Below, piece by piece: positions 42,467-51,515 of a stretch of DNA of 64,000 bases. The stretch comes from GCA-2693325 sp036343635 (GTDB lineage Bacteria; Latescibacterota; UBA2968; UBA8231). The notes below the pieces were generated by a model. That model ran no database searches and was not told the DNA's origin. It saw only the letters and a list, made by a program, of their open reading frames with translations. A program made the translations under genes and the position numbers. The first letter of the stretch is position 1; every line of letters starts with the position of its first letter. Where the stretch lies: positions 1 through 64,000 of the forward strand of contig JAYYVF010000085.1 of assembly GCA_036343635.1 (NCBI GenBank), in the 5' to 3' direction.

Positions 42467-44347
42467 TTATAGCCGATTCAATAATCGACGGGCCATGGAA
42501 TGTCCTGGATCATATCGCAGGACCTCTTCAAGTGCTTTGCGAGCATTGGGAATTTCATCAGTACGCTGGTAAGAAAGGGCCAGACTTAAATAGGCCCTAA
42601 CATGTGAGGGAAGAATATTAATCGCAGTCTTAAAAGAGTTAATCGCAGCCTTATTTTGACCACTCCGCTGATAAGCAAGACCAAGATTATAGTGGTGAGA
42701 AGCGTTTGTATGATCAATTTCTACCGCGTTTAGATACGCTGCAATAGCTTCGTCATACCGACCTTCGCGTAAGAAAGCAGTGCCTAAGTTATTATAAGCA
42801 GGCGCATAATCAAACTCAGCTACCGCCTCAAGAAACCTATCTTGAGCTATTTCAAACTCCTCTTTTTCTAGAAAGATTAGACCCTGAGCATTTAGCGCTT
42901 CTACGAAATTAGGTTTAACTTCGAGTGCCTTTTTATAGAAGCTATGTGCTAATTCTAAATCACCTTGCCGCGCACGAACAACTCCCATGTTTTTTAAGGC
43001 TTCATGGCTGTTTGGGTCTAGCTCTAGTGCCCGAGAGTACGCTTCACTGGCACGCCCCCAGTCTCCTAAACGGGAATACAAAACTCCTTGGTCATTATGT
43101 ACACCAGGAAATTCTGAAAAAATCTGAACAAAACTTTCACGCGCAGCGAGTTCATCTGAATGTTTATAAAATTGAACAAAAGACAGTATGAGAATTGGAA
43201 CAGCAAAGTAAATTAATAGCCGACCTGTTTCTTTAAAATAACCACCAAAACCTTCAAAAATACTACTAACTTGCACTCTTTTACCAATACGATCCCATCC
43301 GATGTCTGCTTCTATCTCCAAATTTTCCTGATTACGCTTATCACGCATCTTCCAAATAAATCCATCGAAGTAGTAATGTAGCAACGTTGAACTAATAACT
43401 AACACTTCTATACTTTGTATCCACGTTGCTCTATCAAATAATTCAAGGCTGTAATTTATAGTTCCATAAAGAAAACTTATCAAGACGTATCCCACTAAAA
43501 CTGGAACAGAGCGGCTGGTAAAAAATGTACGCAAAAGGCGTGATGTCTTTACTTGTTTTTTTACTAAATTATTATTGTAAACCCATACAATAGCGAAATA
43601 CTGAATATCATGAAATGCAGCAAACGCTGCATAACCAATCGTCAAGTCACCAATGTATATCCAACCAAAATAGATCAAAAATAACGTTGTAAACATCACA
43701 ACGATCTTAGGAAAAGAAATCTTTTGTCGTGTTGTGAATCGATAAGCTATATTGACCAAATAACAAAATAGTACAAAAGCAGTAATTCCCAATAAAACTG
43801 TTTTTATCAATTGGACATTTGATACGGAAAGGAATGGCAGACCTACGTTTTGATTGTGGTCCAATATACGATAAAAATATTCCGGACTATAGACTACGAC
43901 GGTAACAAAAGCACAAACAGTTAGAAACCAATCCCATTTCGCATTCCATTTAGAAAAGATTTTATTTTTTCCATCGTATATTCTCATTATCCCATAATGC
44001 TGCATAAATAGATGCCAAATTTCCCAAAGTAATACCATAAGGAAAAGCCCGTGAAGGGTATAAAATTGAGATATCGCAACTACAACAATTACAATTAACG
44101 GAGCAACAAGAAATTTCTCTTTAAACGTTCCAAATAAATCAGGGTCGCCATAAGCCCTCATAAATCCTGGAAGATGATGCCCCATTGCAAAAAACGACAT
44201 TATAAAAAATAGTATCGTCTGGGCGTCAACAACTTGGCGCAAGGCCATCAGGGGAACTAAACAGAAAAGAGGAGTTCCAATAAAAAAAAGAACGTCTGCC
44301 GAAGGAGAAATGATCCATTTCTGATTTCTTTGCATAGAAAAATTCAT
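42467..44347 (-). CDS. Polytopic membrane protein with C-terminal TPR array
   Basis: This 626-residue protein starts at ATG 44347. Residues about 1-400 contain about ten hydrophobic helices with histidine-rich turns (FFAMGHHLPGFMRAYGD, LLWEIWHLFMQHYGIMRIYDG), which are conspicuous and could bind metal or lipid. Residues about 415-626 hold about six TPRs (SRLGDWGRASEAYSRALELDPN, RARQGDLELAHSFYKKALEVKPN and more), which would form a protein-binding solenoid. I do not recognise the membrane part. It is followed by the UnbV lipoprotein gene in the same strand, so the two probably work together. Confidence 0.78.
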   Translation of the reverse strand: MNFSMQRNQKWIISPSADVLFFIGTPLFCLVPLMALRQVVDAQTILFFIMSFFAMGHHLPGFMRAYGDPDLFGTFKEKFLVAPLIVIVVVAISQFYTLHGLFLMVLLWEIWHLFMQHYGIMRIYDGKNKIFSKWNAKWDWFLTVCAFVTVVVYSPEYFYRILDHNQNVGLPFLSVSNVQLIKTVLLGITAFVLFCYLVNIAYRFTTRQKISFPKIVVMFTTLFLIYFGWIYIGDLTIGYAAFAAFHDIQYFAIVWVYNNNLVKKQVKTSRLLRTFFTSRSVPVLVGYVLISFLYGTINYSLELFDRATWIQSIEVLVISSTLLHYYFDGFIWKMRDKRNQENLEIEADIGWDRIGKRVQVSSIFEGFGGYFKETGRLLIYFAVPILILSFVQFYKHSDELAARESFVQIFSEFPGVHNDQGVLYSRLGDWGRASEAYSRALELDPNSHEALKNMGVVRARQGDLELAHSFYKKALEVKPNFVEALNAQGLIFLEKEEFEIAQDRFLEAVAEFDYAPAYNNLGTAFLREGRYDEAIAAYLNAVEIDHTNASHHYNLGLAYQRSGQNKAAINSFKTAINILPSHVRAYLSLALSYQRTDEIPNARKALEEVLRYDPGHSMARRLLNRL

Positions 44348-44395
44348 TGTTCACCTAATAACCATTAGCAGAAAAATCATTTCCTTACAATGAGT

Positions 44396-46729
44396 TTAAT
44401 AAACCAATGTAAAAGAACGTAGAATACTGCCTGTTTTAGTATCGGCTCCCGGATTAATCTTACAAACATACAGTCCAGGACCAGCAATTACACCAGACTC
44501 TTCAATCCCATCCCACCGAACAAGCGTTTTCCCACCTGAAGTTCTTCCCCTCAGTTTTGCAACCTGTCGTCCAGAAATATCAAAAATAGAAATAATTGGG
44601 ACCGATTCTGTCACCTTAATTAAAACGAATTCCATATGAAAAACATCATTAATTCCATCTTGATTAGGCGAAAAGACCGAATCGAAATTTATATCTGTCA
44701 CAAGTTGTTCTTTTTCGAACAATTCAGGCAAATAAACAACATTAGACTTACGTTCAATCGCCTCTACAGACTGCCATAATGAAGGGTTTGATCTTTTTCC
44801 CAGATCCATGCCTATAACAGTTGCGTTACTTAAAATTCGCGTCTCAAAAGCTACTTGTATGGAATCACTGAAAACTGTCTTCGGAAGATTTATTACTAAT
44901 AGTGAATCGCTAAGTAACTCTATAGAGTCAGGTAAAACCGATTCTGATCCTATAAAAAGTTTAACTTCAGAAGAAATACGGTTTGGCGTTTTTAAACGCA
45001 AACGGTCAAATCCGCTATCTCGATCATCGGCATCAGGATACAAAGTATAAACAAAAGAATTATCTCTATTTACCTCCGCAACACGAGGATCTATTCTGCC
45101 CCGTGCAATCTGCACCAAAGCATCTTTGAAATCTATGGATAAAGATTTCAAAGATGGCGCTACATTGTAATCATCCGAAGACAGAATCAATTCCAATTGA
45201 ATAAATCGACGCGGAGTTTCGGATTTGAACGATTCTCCCGAATATTGGTAAAAATTGCTCCACTCTCCCCAGTCATACCCAACGACAGTAGTTGTATCAA
45301 CAGGTCCACGAAGTACTTTGGGGATAGAAGACCATCGCGTCTCAGTAACAGCTTCTCCTTTTCGATCATAGAACGTATAAACGTCTTGAAGGGTATTCCC
45401 CGAGCGCGAGCGCATTTGCAACCTAGTATTGGGAGGTAATTCTGCCTCCCAACGTATTGCTTCAATCGCCTTGGGACGACGATCTCCGACAAAAGCCCCT
45501 AAATCGATAAAATCAGAAGTAATGTTTACCTGAGCCGGAAACCCTGGAGAAAAGAGCATAAGTTCCATAGGATGCGAGAACCAACCCTGATCGAAATGGG
45601 AATGCCAAAAAAGATACCTAACTTTACGAGGTGCAAAACGATAACGATGATGTCGGAGTTGCGCACTTTTACTGTCATTGGGCTCAGGTTCGTATATCAG
45701 CGGAGTGTAATCTATGTCACCAGAAAGAGTGCGACGTCCTTCCGAAAAAAGAAGTTCATAACCACGGCCTGCCTGAAGCCCTTCAAAAAGAAAACTGGAC
45801 AATCCTTCTCCACGATCCTGCCAATAAATAAATAATTCGTCGAGCCAAAAAAGAGCTCCTAAATCAACTTCCCACCACACCCCACTTTCACGCCAACCCC
45901 CTTTGCTTTTTACCGTGAAGATATTTCCATAGGTATCCATGATTCCGTCAAACATATTCTGGGGCTCACGAGCCAATAATCCATTCCCGAATTCCCCACC
46001 CCGAGCTAGAACGCCCAAACTAACATTATCTCCGGCCGCAATCACCTCAATCTCTGCCAACCCTGAACCTTCGGTTTTTTGATCCACGCGAAAACGAACG
46101 AAACGAATAGTACGGAAATTACGAAATTCACTCCAGTCAACAGATAGTCCTTCATCGACAACCCGTGCGGTGTCTTGTTGACCTGCTAACTGTATATCAA
46201 TGAAAGTCTCTTTATTGGGTTTGTTGGTTGAATAAACCTGAGAAAATTTAAATAAGTCTCCGGCTGACTCAATACGTGCACCGGTAGAAGTAAAGACACT
46301 AAACTGAGAAAAAGGGTTAATACCCTTCTCGTCAACAAAGTGTAAGCGAATTCGTTCAGCCAAAACAGGTCTGCCGAGATCAATTGTAACGACCCAATCG
46401 ACCAAATCATCGCCTTGGTCGGGCCTCCACGTAGTCAAAAAATCTCCATCTATAATATTTTGAGCTAACCGAGAGCTAGAGCCAGCTTGCCAGATTCCAC
46501 CCCGAACTTCACCCCTGGTTTGGGTTGGCTGGGTGAAAAACGGAGCGTTTGAAACCGCATTAATATTTTTTCTATATTGCTTAAGTTTGAGTTCGCCGCT
46601 CTCGCTAAACCAAACAACGTCCTCGGGAACAGACCAGCCACTCCATTCTGTTGGACTATCAAAGGTCAGCGTTTCAGCTGATCCTACCGAACGTAACAAA
46701 AACAAACCTAAAATCAGTTGGATCTGCAT
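44396..46729 (-). CDS. Large secreted protein with discoidin-like domains and a TPNxDGxND tail
   Basis: ATG 46729 opens a signal peptide (MQIQLILGLFLLRSVGSAE); a TTG at 46813 adds 28 residues. The 777-residue mature chain has an F5/8C-like unit (about 50-260: IIDGDFLTTWRPDQGDDLVDWVVTIDLGRPVLAERIRLHF, WSEFRNFRTIRFVRFRV), a second one (about 270-400: MFDGIMDTYGNIF, WWEVDLGALFWLDELFIYW) and Ig-like modules. It ends with FSPNQDGINDVF ... SIFDISGRQVAKL ... WDGIEES ... GLYVCKI, finishing SFTLVY. It is a tandem paralogue of the next upstream gene. Surface carbohydrate binding is the best guess. Confidence 0.82.
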   Translation of the reverse strand: MQIQLILGLFLLRSVGSAETLTFDSPTEWSGWSVPEDVVWFSESGELKLKQYRKNINAVSNAPFFTQPTQTRGEVRGGIWQAGSSSRLAQNIIDGDFLTTWRPDQGDDLVDWVVTIDLGRPVLAERIRLHFVDEKGINPFSQFSVFTSTGARIESAGDLFKFSQVYSTNKPNKETFIDIQLAGQQDTARVVDEGLSVDWSEFRNFRTIRFVRFRVDQKTEGSGLAEIEVIAAGDNVSLGVLARGGEFGNGLLAREPQNMFDGIMDTYGNIFTVKSKGGWRESGVWWEVDLGALFWLDELFIYWQDRGEGLSSFLFEGLQAGRGYELLFSEGRRTLSGDIDYTPLIYEPEPNDSKSAQLRHHRYRFAPRKVRYLFWHSHFDQGWFSHPMELMLFSPGFPAQVNITSDFIDLGAFVGDRRPKAIEAIRWEAELPPNTRLQMRSRSGNTLQDVYTFYDRKGEAVTETRWSSIPKVLRGPVDTTTVVGYDWGEWSNFYQYSGESFKSETPRRFIQLELILSSDDYNVAPSLKSLSIDFKDALVQIARGRIDPRVAEVNRDNSFVYTLYPDADDRDSGFDRLRLKTPNRISSEVKLFIGSESVLPDSIELLSDSLLVINLPKTVFSDSIQVAFETRILSNATVIGMDLGKRSNPSLWQSVEAIERKSNVVYLPELFEKEQLVTDINFDSVFSPNQDGINDVFHMEFVLIKVTESVPIISIFDISGRQVAKLRGRTSGGKTLVRWDGIEESGVIAGPGLYVCKINPGADTKTGSILRSFTLVY

Positions 46730-46878
46730 TGAGAAAAAACTCCAAAATTCTATATCTTCGTTAAATAAGGGAAATTGCCAATAATTTGATCTGGGCTTTC
46801 TAAGGCGAATCAAATAGCGCTATAAAAAATTAACAATATCTAGATTAGATAGCGTAAACCGGAAACTTTGAGGGCTAA

Positions 46879-49359
46879 TCAATAAGCGACTGAAATAGGG
46901 TAAAATTTGGTAATATCTCCAGCATCTAAATTAGCATTAACTTTTAAAAAATATATGCCCGGCGAGACTATAGTTCCCGTAGATCCTTTAGCATCCCACT
47001 TATAAGAATAATTAGATCCGCCACCCGTATTACTTAAATTCGCCACAACCCTGCCAGACAGATCACAAATTTCGACAACAACAGGGTCAGCAACATCCAC
47101 TTTTAACATAACAAAACTCAGATCAAGGTCATCGTTGATCTCATCTTGATTCGGCGTCAACATTCGATTGCTAATTACCAACTCATCAAATACACGGTTG
47201 CTCGTTACCAACTCCGGCAATAAAACAACGTCCGAACGCCGTTCATCTGGTTCTACATTCTGCCACAACCCAGGCGAATCAGCAGAGCCAAGATCAAGCT
47301 TTATTACAGCAGAATTTTGGACAAGTCGTGTCGTAAAATTAATCTGTACTGTATCTGCAACTACACGTGCCGGCATAGAGATGAGCACCGAATCAGCCAC
47401 AACATCGAGCGTCTCAATTGGGATCAACTTTTCATCATAACGAACCTCGACATCATGCACTGAGGAAAGGTCCGGTATTATCAAACGCATGGTGTCAAAG
47501 CCAACATTATCCAACTTAAGATCAGGAGCCAGTTTGTAACTAAAATTAGTATCTTCGTTTGGTTTAGCTGTTTTGGGGAAAACAGATCCGCGTGCCCCGT
47601 TAACTAAAGCATCAACATACTCTAATGACAACGAACGAACCAAAGGGGCAACATTATAATCTTCGGTGGACAAAATTAATTCCATTTGAATAAAACGACG
47701 TGGACTATCCGATTTAAATGCTTCACCAGATCGTTTATACATATTACTCCAATTACTCCAGTCTTCTCCAACAACAACAGACGTGTCTACCTTTCCACGT
47801 AAAACCTTGGGTACTGTGTTCCATTTTTCCTGCGTTATTTCCTCGCCAATTTTATTGTAAAAACTGTATTGCTCACCTTGCTCATTTCCAGAACGAGTTC
47901 GGAGTTGAATTTGAGTCCCCGGGGCGGTATCGGCATCCCAATGGATGGCCTTTATCACTTTCGGTTGTCCGTCTCCTGCCAATTCACCGAGATTAATATA
48001 CTCAGACAATAGTACAACTTCAGCAGGGTAACCCGGCGAAAACATTTGAAACTCCATCGGATGAGCACGCCAACCCAAATCCTTGAGCGCAAGCCAGAAA
48101 ATATGACGCACCTTTCGAGGCTTGAACAGATACCTATAATGGCGTTTGTACTCCTCTCTAACATTAGTCCATTCCGGTTCAAAGATCCATTCGTCATAGT
48201 CTAAGTCACCAGACAAAGATCGTGTGCCGTCAGATCCATAAAAAGTATAACCGGTACCGGCATTATTTGTACCAAGACGAAATGTTGAAAGTTGCTCACC
48301 TGCTTTTTGCCAATACATAAATGCATCATCAACCCAGTAAGTCACACCCAAGTCCACTTTCCACCATAAACCGCCATCGAAGGCCGTTCCTCTTGATTCA
48401 GTAAACTGTTGATGTACCTCAACAACCCCATAAGTATTTAAATTTCCATCAAGCCAAAAAAATGGATCCGGGGCTCGCGATCCATTAACGTAATTTCCGC
48501 CCTTTGATTCAACGCCTAAACTAATGTTATCGCCAACGCAAATCACTTCAATCTCTGCAAGTGCACCATCCAACTGTTTCTCGTCTACAATGAATCGAAG
48601 GAATTGAATCGTCTTCCATTTGGTTACATCTTCAACATCTCGGACTGCCGAATCTGCAGAAAAATTAGAAAGTTTCGCCTTACCAAGAGAAACTTCCTCG
48701 GAAACTTCCGAACCCTTAGAAGAGCCTCCATCCTGGCTATTGATTGCAACAAATTGATCTACAAAACGCGTAGTATCTTCTACTTCAGGACGAAATCCAA
48801 CAGATATTAATTTTTCATAATTAGGTTTGGTCGTCCGATATACTGGGAAAAAACGATATGAATCCTCTACAGCAGAAACATACGCACCCGTTGAGGCAAA
48901 TACACTGAATTGACGAAAAGGCTTACGTCCTTCTTCATCCGGAAAGTGTATTCGAATCTCTTTAGCTAAAACGACGCGACCCAGATCAATTTGCACGATC
49001 CACTGGTCTAATTCATCATTTTCGTTTGGCAACCAGGAAGTTTTCAAATCGCCATCTATAATTTGGTTCGCATCTGCTGGATTGCTTAACGCCGACCAAA
49101 TACCACCAGAAACTTCGCCCCGTTCATTGGTAGGATGTTTATATAGGTGGGCATCCTGAGTAGCATTAATATTTTTGCGGTATTTGATAAGTCCTAAATG
49201 ACTATCATCATCAAATACTGTTATCCCAGGTATTAAATTCCAGCCAGCCTCCCAAGCGGTCTGATCGTCAAAAGTCAAAAAATCAGCTTCAACTTTAGAG
49301 CCATAGATCACATTTAATGTCCACACAACGCATACTAATAAAGATTTTGCCCTACTCAT
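46879..49359 (-). CDS. Large secreted protein, paralogue of the 44396-46729 gene
   Basis: The ATG at 49359 follows a GAGAGGA ribosome site; a TTG two codons earlier is possible. A signal peptide (MSRAKSLLVCVVWTLNVIYG) precedes the same module order as in the neighbour gene: F5/8C-like (IIDGDLKTSWLPNENDELDQWIV...), a second discoidin-like unit (WLDGNLNTYGVVEVHQ), Ig-like modules, and the tail LTPNQDEINDDLDLSF ... IVSPGIYFLKV, ending YPISVAY. It carries an extra Ser/Glu-rich insert of about 40 residues (about 190-230) absent from its neighbour. A gene duplication is evident; function as a surface adhesin or binding protein is inferred. Confidence 0.82.
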   Translation of the reverse strand: MSRAKSLLVCVVWTLNVIYGSKVEADFLTFDDQTAWEAGWNLIPGITVFDDDSHLGLIKYRKNINATQDAHLYKHPTNERGEVSGGIWSALSNPADANQIIDGDLKTSWLPNENDELDQWIVQIDLGRVVLAKEIRIHFPDEEGRKPFRQFSVFASTGAYVSAVEDSYRFFPVYRTTKPNYEKLISVGFRPEVEDTTRFVDQFVAINSQDGGSSKGSEVSEEVSLGKAKLSNFSADSAVRDVEDVTKWKTIQFLRFIVDEKQLDGALAEIEVICVGDNISLGVESKGGNYVNGSRAPDPFFWLDGNLNTYGVVEVHQQFTESRGTAFDGGLWWKVDLGVTYWVDDAFMYWQKAGEQLSTFRLGTNNAGTGYTFYGSDGTRSLSGDLDYDEWIFEPEWTNVREEYKRHYRYLFKPRKVRHIFWLALKDLGWRAHPMEFQMFSPGYPAEVVLLSEYINLGELAGDGQPKVIKAIHWDADTAPGTQIQLRTRSGNEQGEQYSFYNKIGEEITQEKWNTVPKVLRGKVDTSVVVGEDWSNWSNMYKRSGEAFKSDSPRRFIQMELILSTEDYNVAPLVRSLSLEYVDALVNGARGSVFPKTAKPNEDTNFSYKLAPDLKLDNVGFDTMRLIIPDLSSVHDVEVRYDEKLIPIETLDVVADSVLISMPARVVADTVQINFTTRLVQNSAVIKLDLGSADSPGLWQNVEPDERRSDVVLLPELVTSNRVFDELVISNRMLTPNQDEINDDLDLSFVMLKVDVADPVVVEICDLSGRVVANLSNTGGGSNYSYKWDAKGSTGTIVSPGIYFLKVNANLDAGDITKFYPISVAY

Positions 49360-49380
49360 TATCAAATCCTCTCCAGCAAC

Positions 49381-51447
49381 TCAATACGCAATGCCAACTG
49401 GTATTTTTTTAACGACTGTACTGTTCTCTGCAGCAATCTGTAAATCAATTAAATACAACCCGGGAGGTAAAATATTACCATAGCTATCCCGCCCATCCCA
49501 TTCTGCCTGCTGTGTTCCGGAGACCTGCATCCCCTGTTCTACCGATGCTACAACACTTCCATCCAGAGCAAAAACCCGCAGAGACACACCTACCGGCTCT
49601 GGTAATCCATAAAGCTGATAGGATATGCGTAACTGATCGTTTATACCATCGAGGTTTGGAGTAAAAATACTACTGGAAGTCAATACGTCCTGTACAGCAG
49701 TAATCTCCGAATCGGAAATAGCTAAAACGCGCAAATCATTGGTCCCTATCCCATCACCCGCGTCGCCATTTTCTACAGGTTGCGGAAGATCATCTCTATT
49801 TGTATTGAGGACCTCTGCCGAAAATTTTCTCGCATAATCAAACATCTTAGAACTAAATTCTGTACGTATCAAAGGATTTTGACTGCGGGTGATCGGCGAA
49901 TTCAGCGTTATCTTTAGTAATGAGCCAGAAATCTCCACCGCTTTAGGCGCAACCTCAACCCCATCTAATTTTAATGAATGAAAAACTGCTTCTTCGCTTC
50001 CCACATCAATTTGTATAGTATCAAAACCTCTTTCCGTTCCCAAAAATTCAGCCTGGATATCGTAAACAAAAGTGGTCTCTTCTCCAAGATTGACCTCGGC
50101 AACTCCCCTTCCCGGTTCAGGACGGTCAAGACGGGCAATCTCTCCAAGAATACGCGTAGCCAATGTCGGTGAAGTCTCTATCCAAAGCGAATCTAACCGA
50201 GCAAAGACATCGAAACGCTCACTATGCAGAACGACCTTCAACTGCAGAAAAGAACCGCGATTTAGATTCAATGGTAGACCAGACTCGGTAGCTGGGAAAG
50301 ACCAGTAGGTCCAATTTTCAGCATCAGATTCTATTCCAGCCCGAATTCCTGGCTTGGGTCGAACCGTGATGGTCATGATTCCACCTAAACCGTCAGCATT
50401 GGTAACTGAGCCCGACTGATCCTTCAACTTCTTTTGGTATCTCTCCTGCGTCACGGGGACACGAGTACCCATGTCAGTAAATTCGTAATAAACCTCTGGA
50501 CTCGCATCCAATCCCGTACGAGCCTCAACTTCTACCCAAACCTTTGCATCCGGCGACTCCTCTGCCACTCCATCCACAACACGCATTGGAGTCACATTCC
50601 AGTGAAGACGTCCAAAGTTAACGACGTCATCTAACTCCACTATCTTCGTTTTGTAGTTGGCGCGAGCCGGTATCCCTTCACCGTACAACGAGAAATCACC
50701 TAAAGTGCCTTTTCTTGCTGTCCCTGCGTGAAAAGAAGATTGATTACTAAAGGCGTCCAATACAGAATTCTTACGTTTGTATCGCACATATCTAACATAC
50801 TGAATTGGGAAATCTGCGATTATATTAGGATTTACATTTTCACGTGCTTCTGCGATGATCTCGCCTATCGGATCGGCAGTAAATAACACATCATTGTTTG
50901 TGTCAGAAGCTATCGAAACTTCATAAGCAGGGATAGCATCCTCGTTAAGCGGAGTACCGTCGGCACGGAAGAAGCCTTTATCTGGAGTCCTCATACCAAA
51001 CCGAAAAAGAGGAATGGGAGCCCCCAGGTCAATCGTATAGTATTCGCTGCTAATGGCGTTGCTCGTAACAGGGTTGTATGTCTCACCCGATCCGTCGATT
51101 AAATTTAACGCATTGTCTACGGTTGAACTGGTACCAGACCAACCTTTCCAGGCTCGCGGTCTTTCGCCATCTACAAAACCTAACTCATCTGGATCTCGCT
51201 TAGGAGACCAATTATCCAAGAAAGCGAACACGGTTGTATCGGAATGAACCAGTAGCGGATTAATAGCATTGACTAAAGGTTGATATTCCACAAGCACCTG
51301 AGCGGAATCATTCTCTGACCAAGAAAGACCACTACCGCCTATTTTCCACGATCCAATTTCCGCATCGACTGTATTGATCAATATCAACCAAGCTAAAATA
51401 AAAACTACGCAGGACAGATTTTTAAAACATCTGATCAATGGCATCAT
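49381..51447 (-). CDS. Large secreted protein of the same tail family (688 residues)
   Basis: The signal peptide is about residues 1-29 (NLSCVVFILAWLILINTVDA). The first third resembles a discoidin-type unit (ALNLIDGSGETYNPV, YYTIDLGAPIPLFRFGMRTPD, FPIQYVRYVRYKRKN). The middle is beta-rich and Ig-like. The tail is IFTPNLDGINDQLRISYQ ... RVFALDGSVVASV ... WDGRDSYGN ... GLYLIDLQ, ending KKIPVGIAY. It is closest to the partial gene at 62110-64000 (shared LNxxDGxGET and tail). It is separated from the next paralogue by 21 bases. Surface location is inferred from signal and tail. Confidence 0.8.
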   Translation of the reverse strand: MMPLIRCFKNLSCVVFILAWLILINTVDAEIGSWKIGGSGLSWSENDSAQVLVEYQPLVNAINPLLVHSDTTVFAFLDNWSPKRDPDELGFVDGERPRAWKGWSGTSSTVDNALNLIDGSGETYNPVTSNAISSEYYTIDLGAPIPLFRFGMRTPDKGFFRADGTPLNEDAIPAYEVSIASDTNNDVLFTADPIGEIIAEARENVNPNIIADFPIQYVRYVRYKRKNSVLDAFSNQSSFHAGTARKGTLGDFSLYGEGIPARANYKTKIVELDDVVNFGRLHWNVTPMRVVDGVAEESPDAKVWVEVEARTGLDASPEVYYEFTDMGTRVPVTQERYQKKLKDQSGSVTNADGLGGIMTITVRPKPGIRAGIESDAENWTYWSFPATESGLPLNLNRGSFLQLKVVLHSERFDVFARLDSLWIETSPTLATRILGEIARLDRPEPGRGVAEVNLGEETTFVYDIQAEFLGTERGFDTIQIDVGSEEAVFHSLKLDGVEVAPKAVEISGSLLKITLNSPITRSQNPLIRTEFSSKMFDYARKFSAEVLNTNRDDLPQPVENGDAGDGIGTNDLRVLAISDSEITAVQDVLTSSSIFTPNLDGINDQLRISYQLYGLPEPVGVSLRVFALDGSVVASVEQGMQVSGTQQAEWDGRDSYGNILPPGLYLIDLQIAAENSTVVKKIPVGIAY

Positions 51448-51515
51448 GAAAACCTAAGTTCTCTTTTTTGTCTTATATAGTATTTTAAGATAAATAAAAA
51501 ATAGTTTTAAAGTTA

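Noticed and set aside
44396..49359. Recent transposition as the origin of the tandem secreted-protein genes
   Set aside because: No insertion-sequence ends, transposase or flanking direct repeats were seen; a plain tandem duplication followed by divergence fits.
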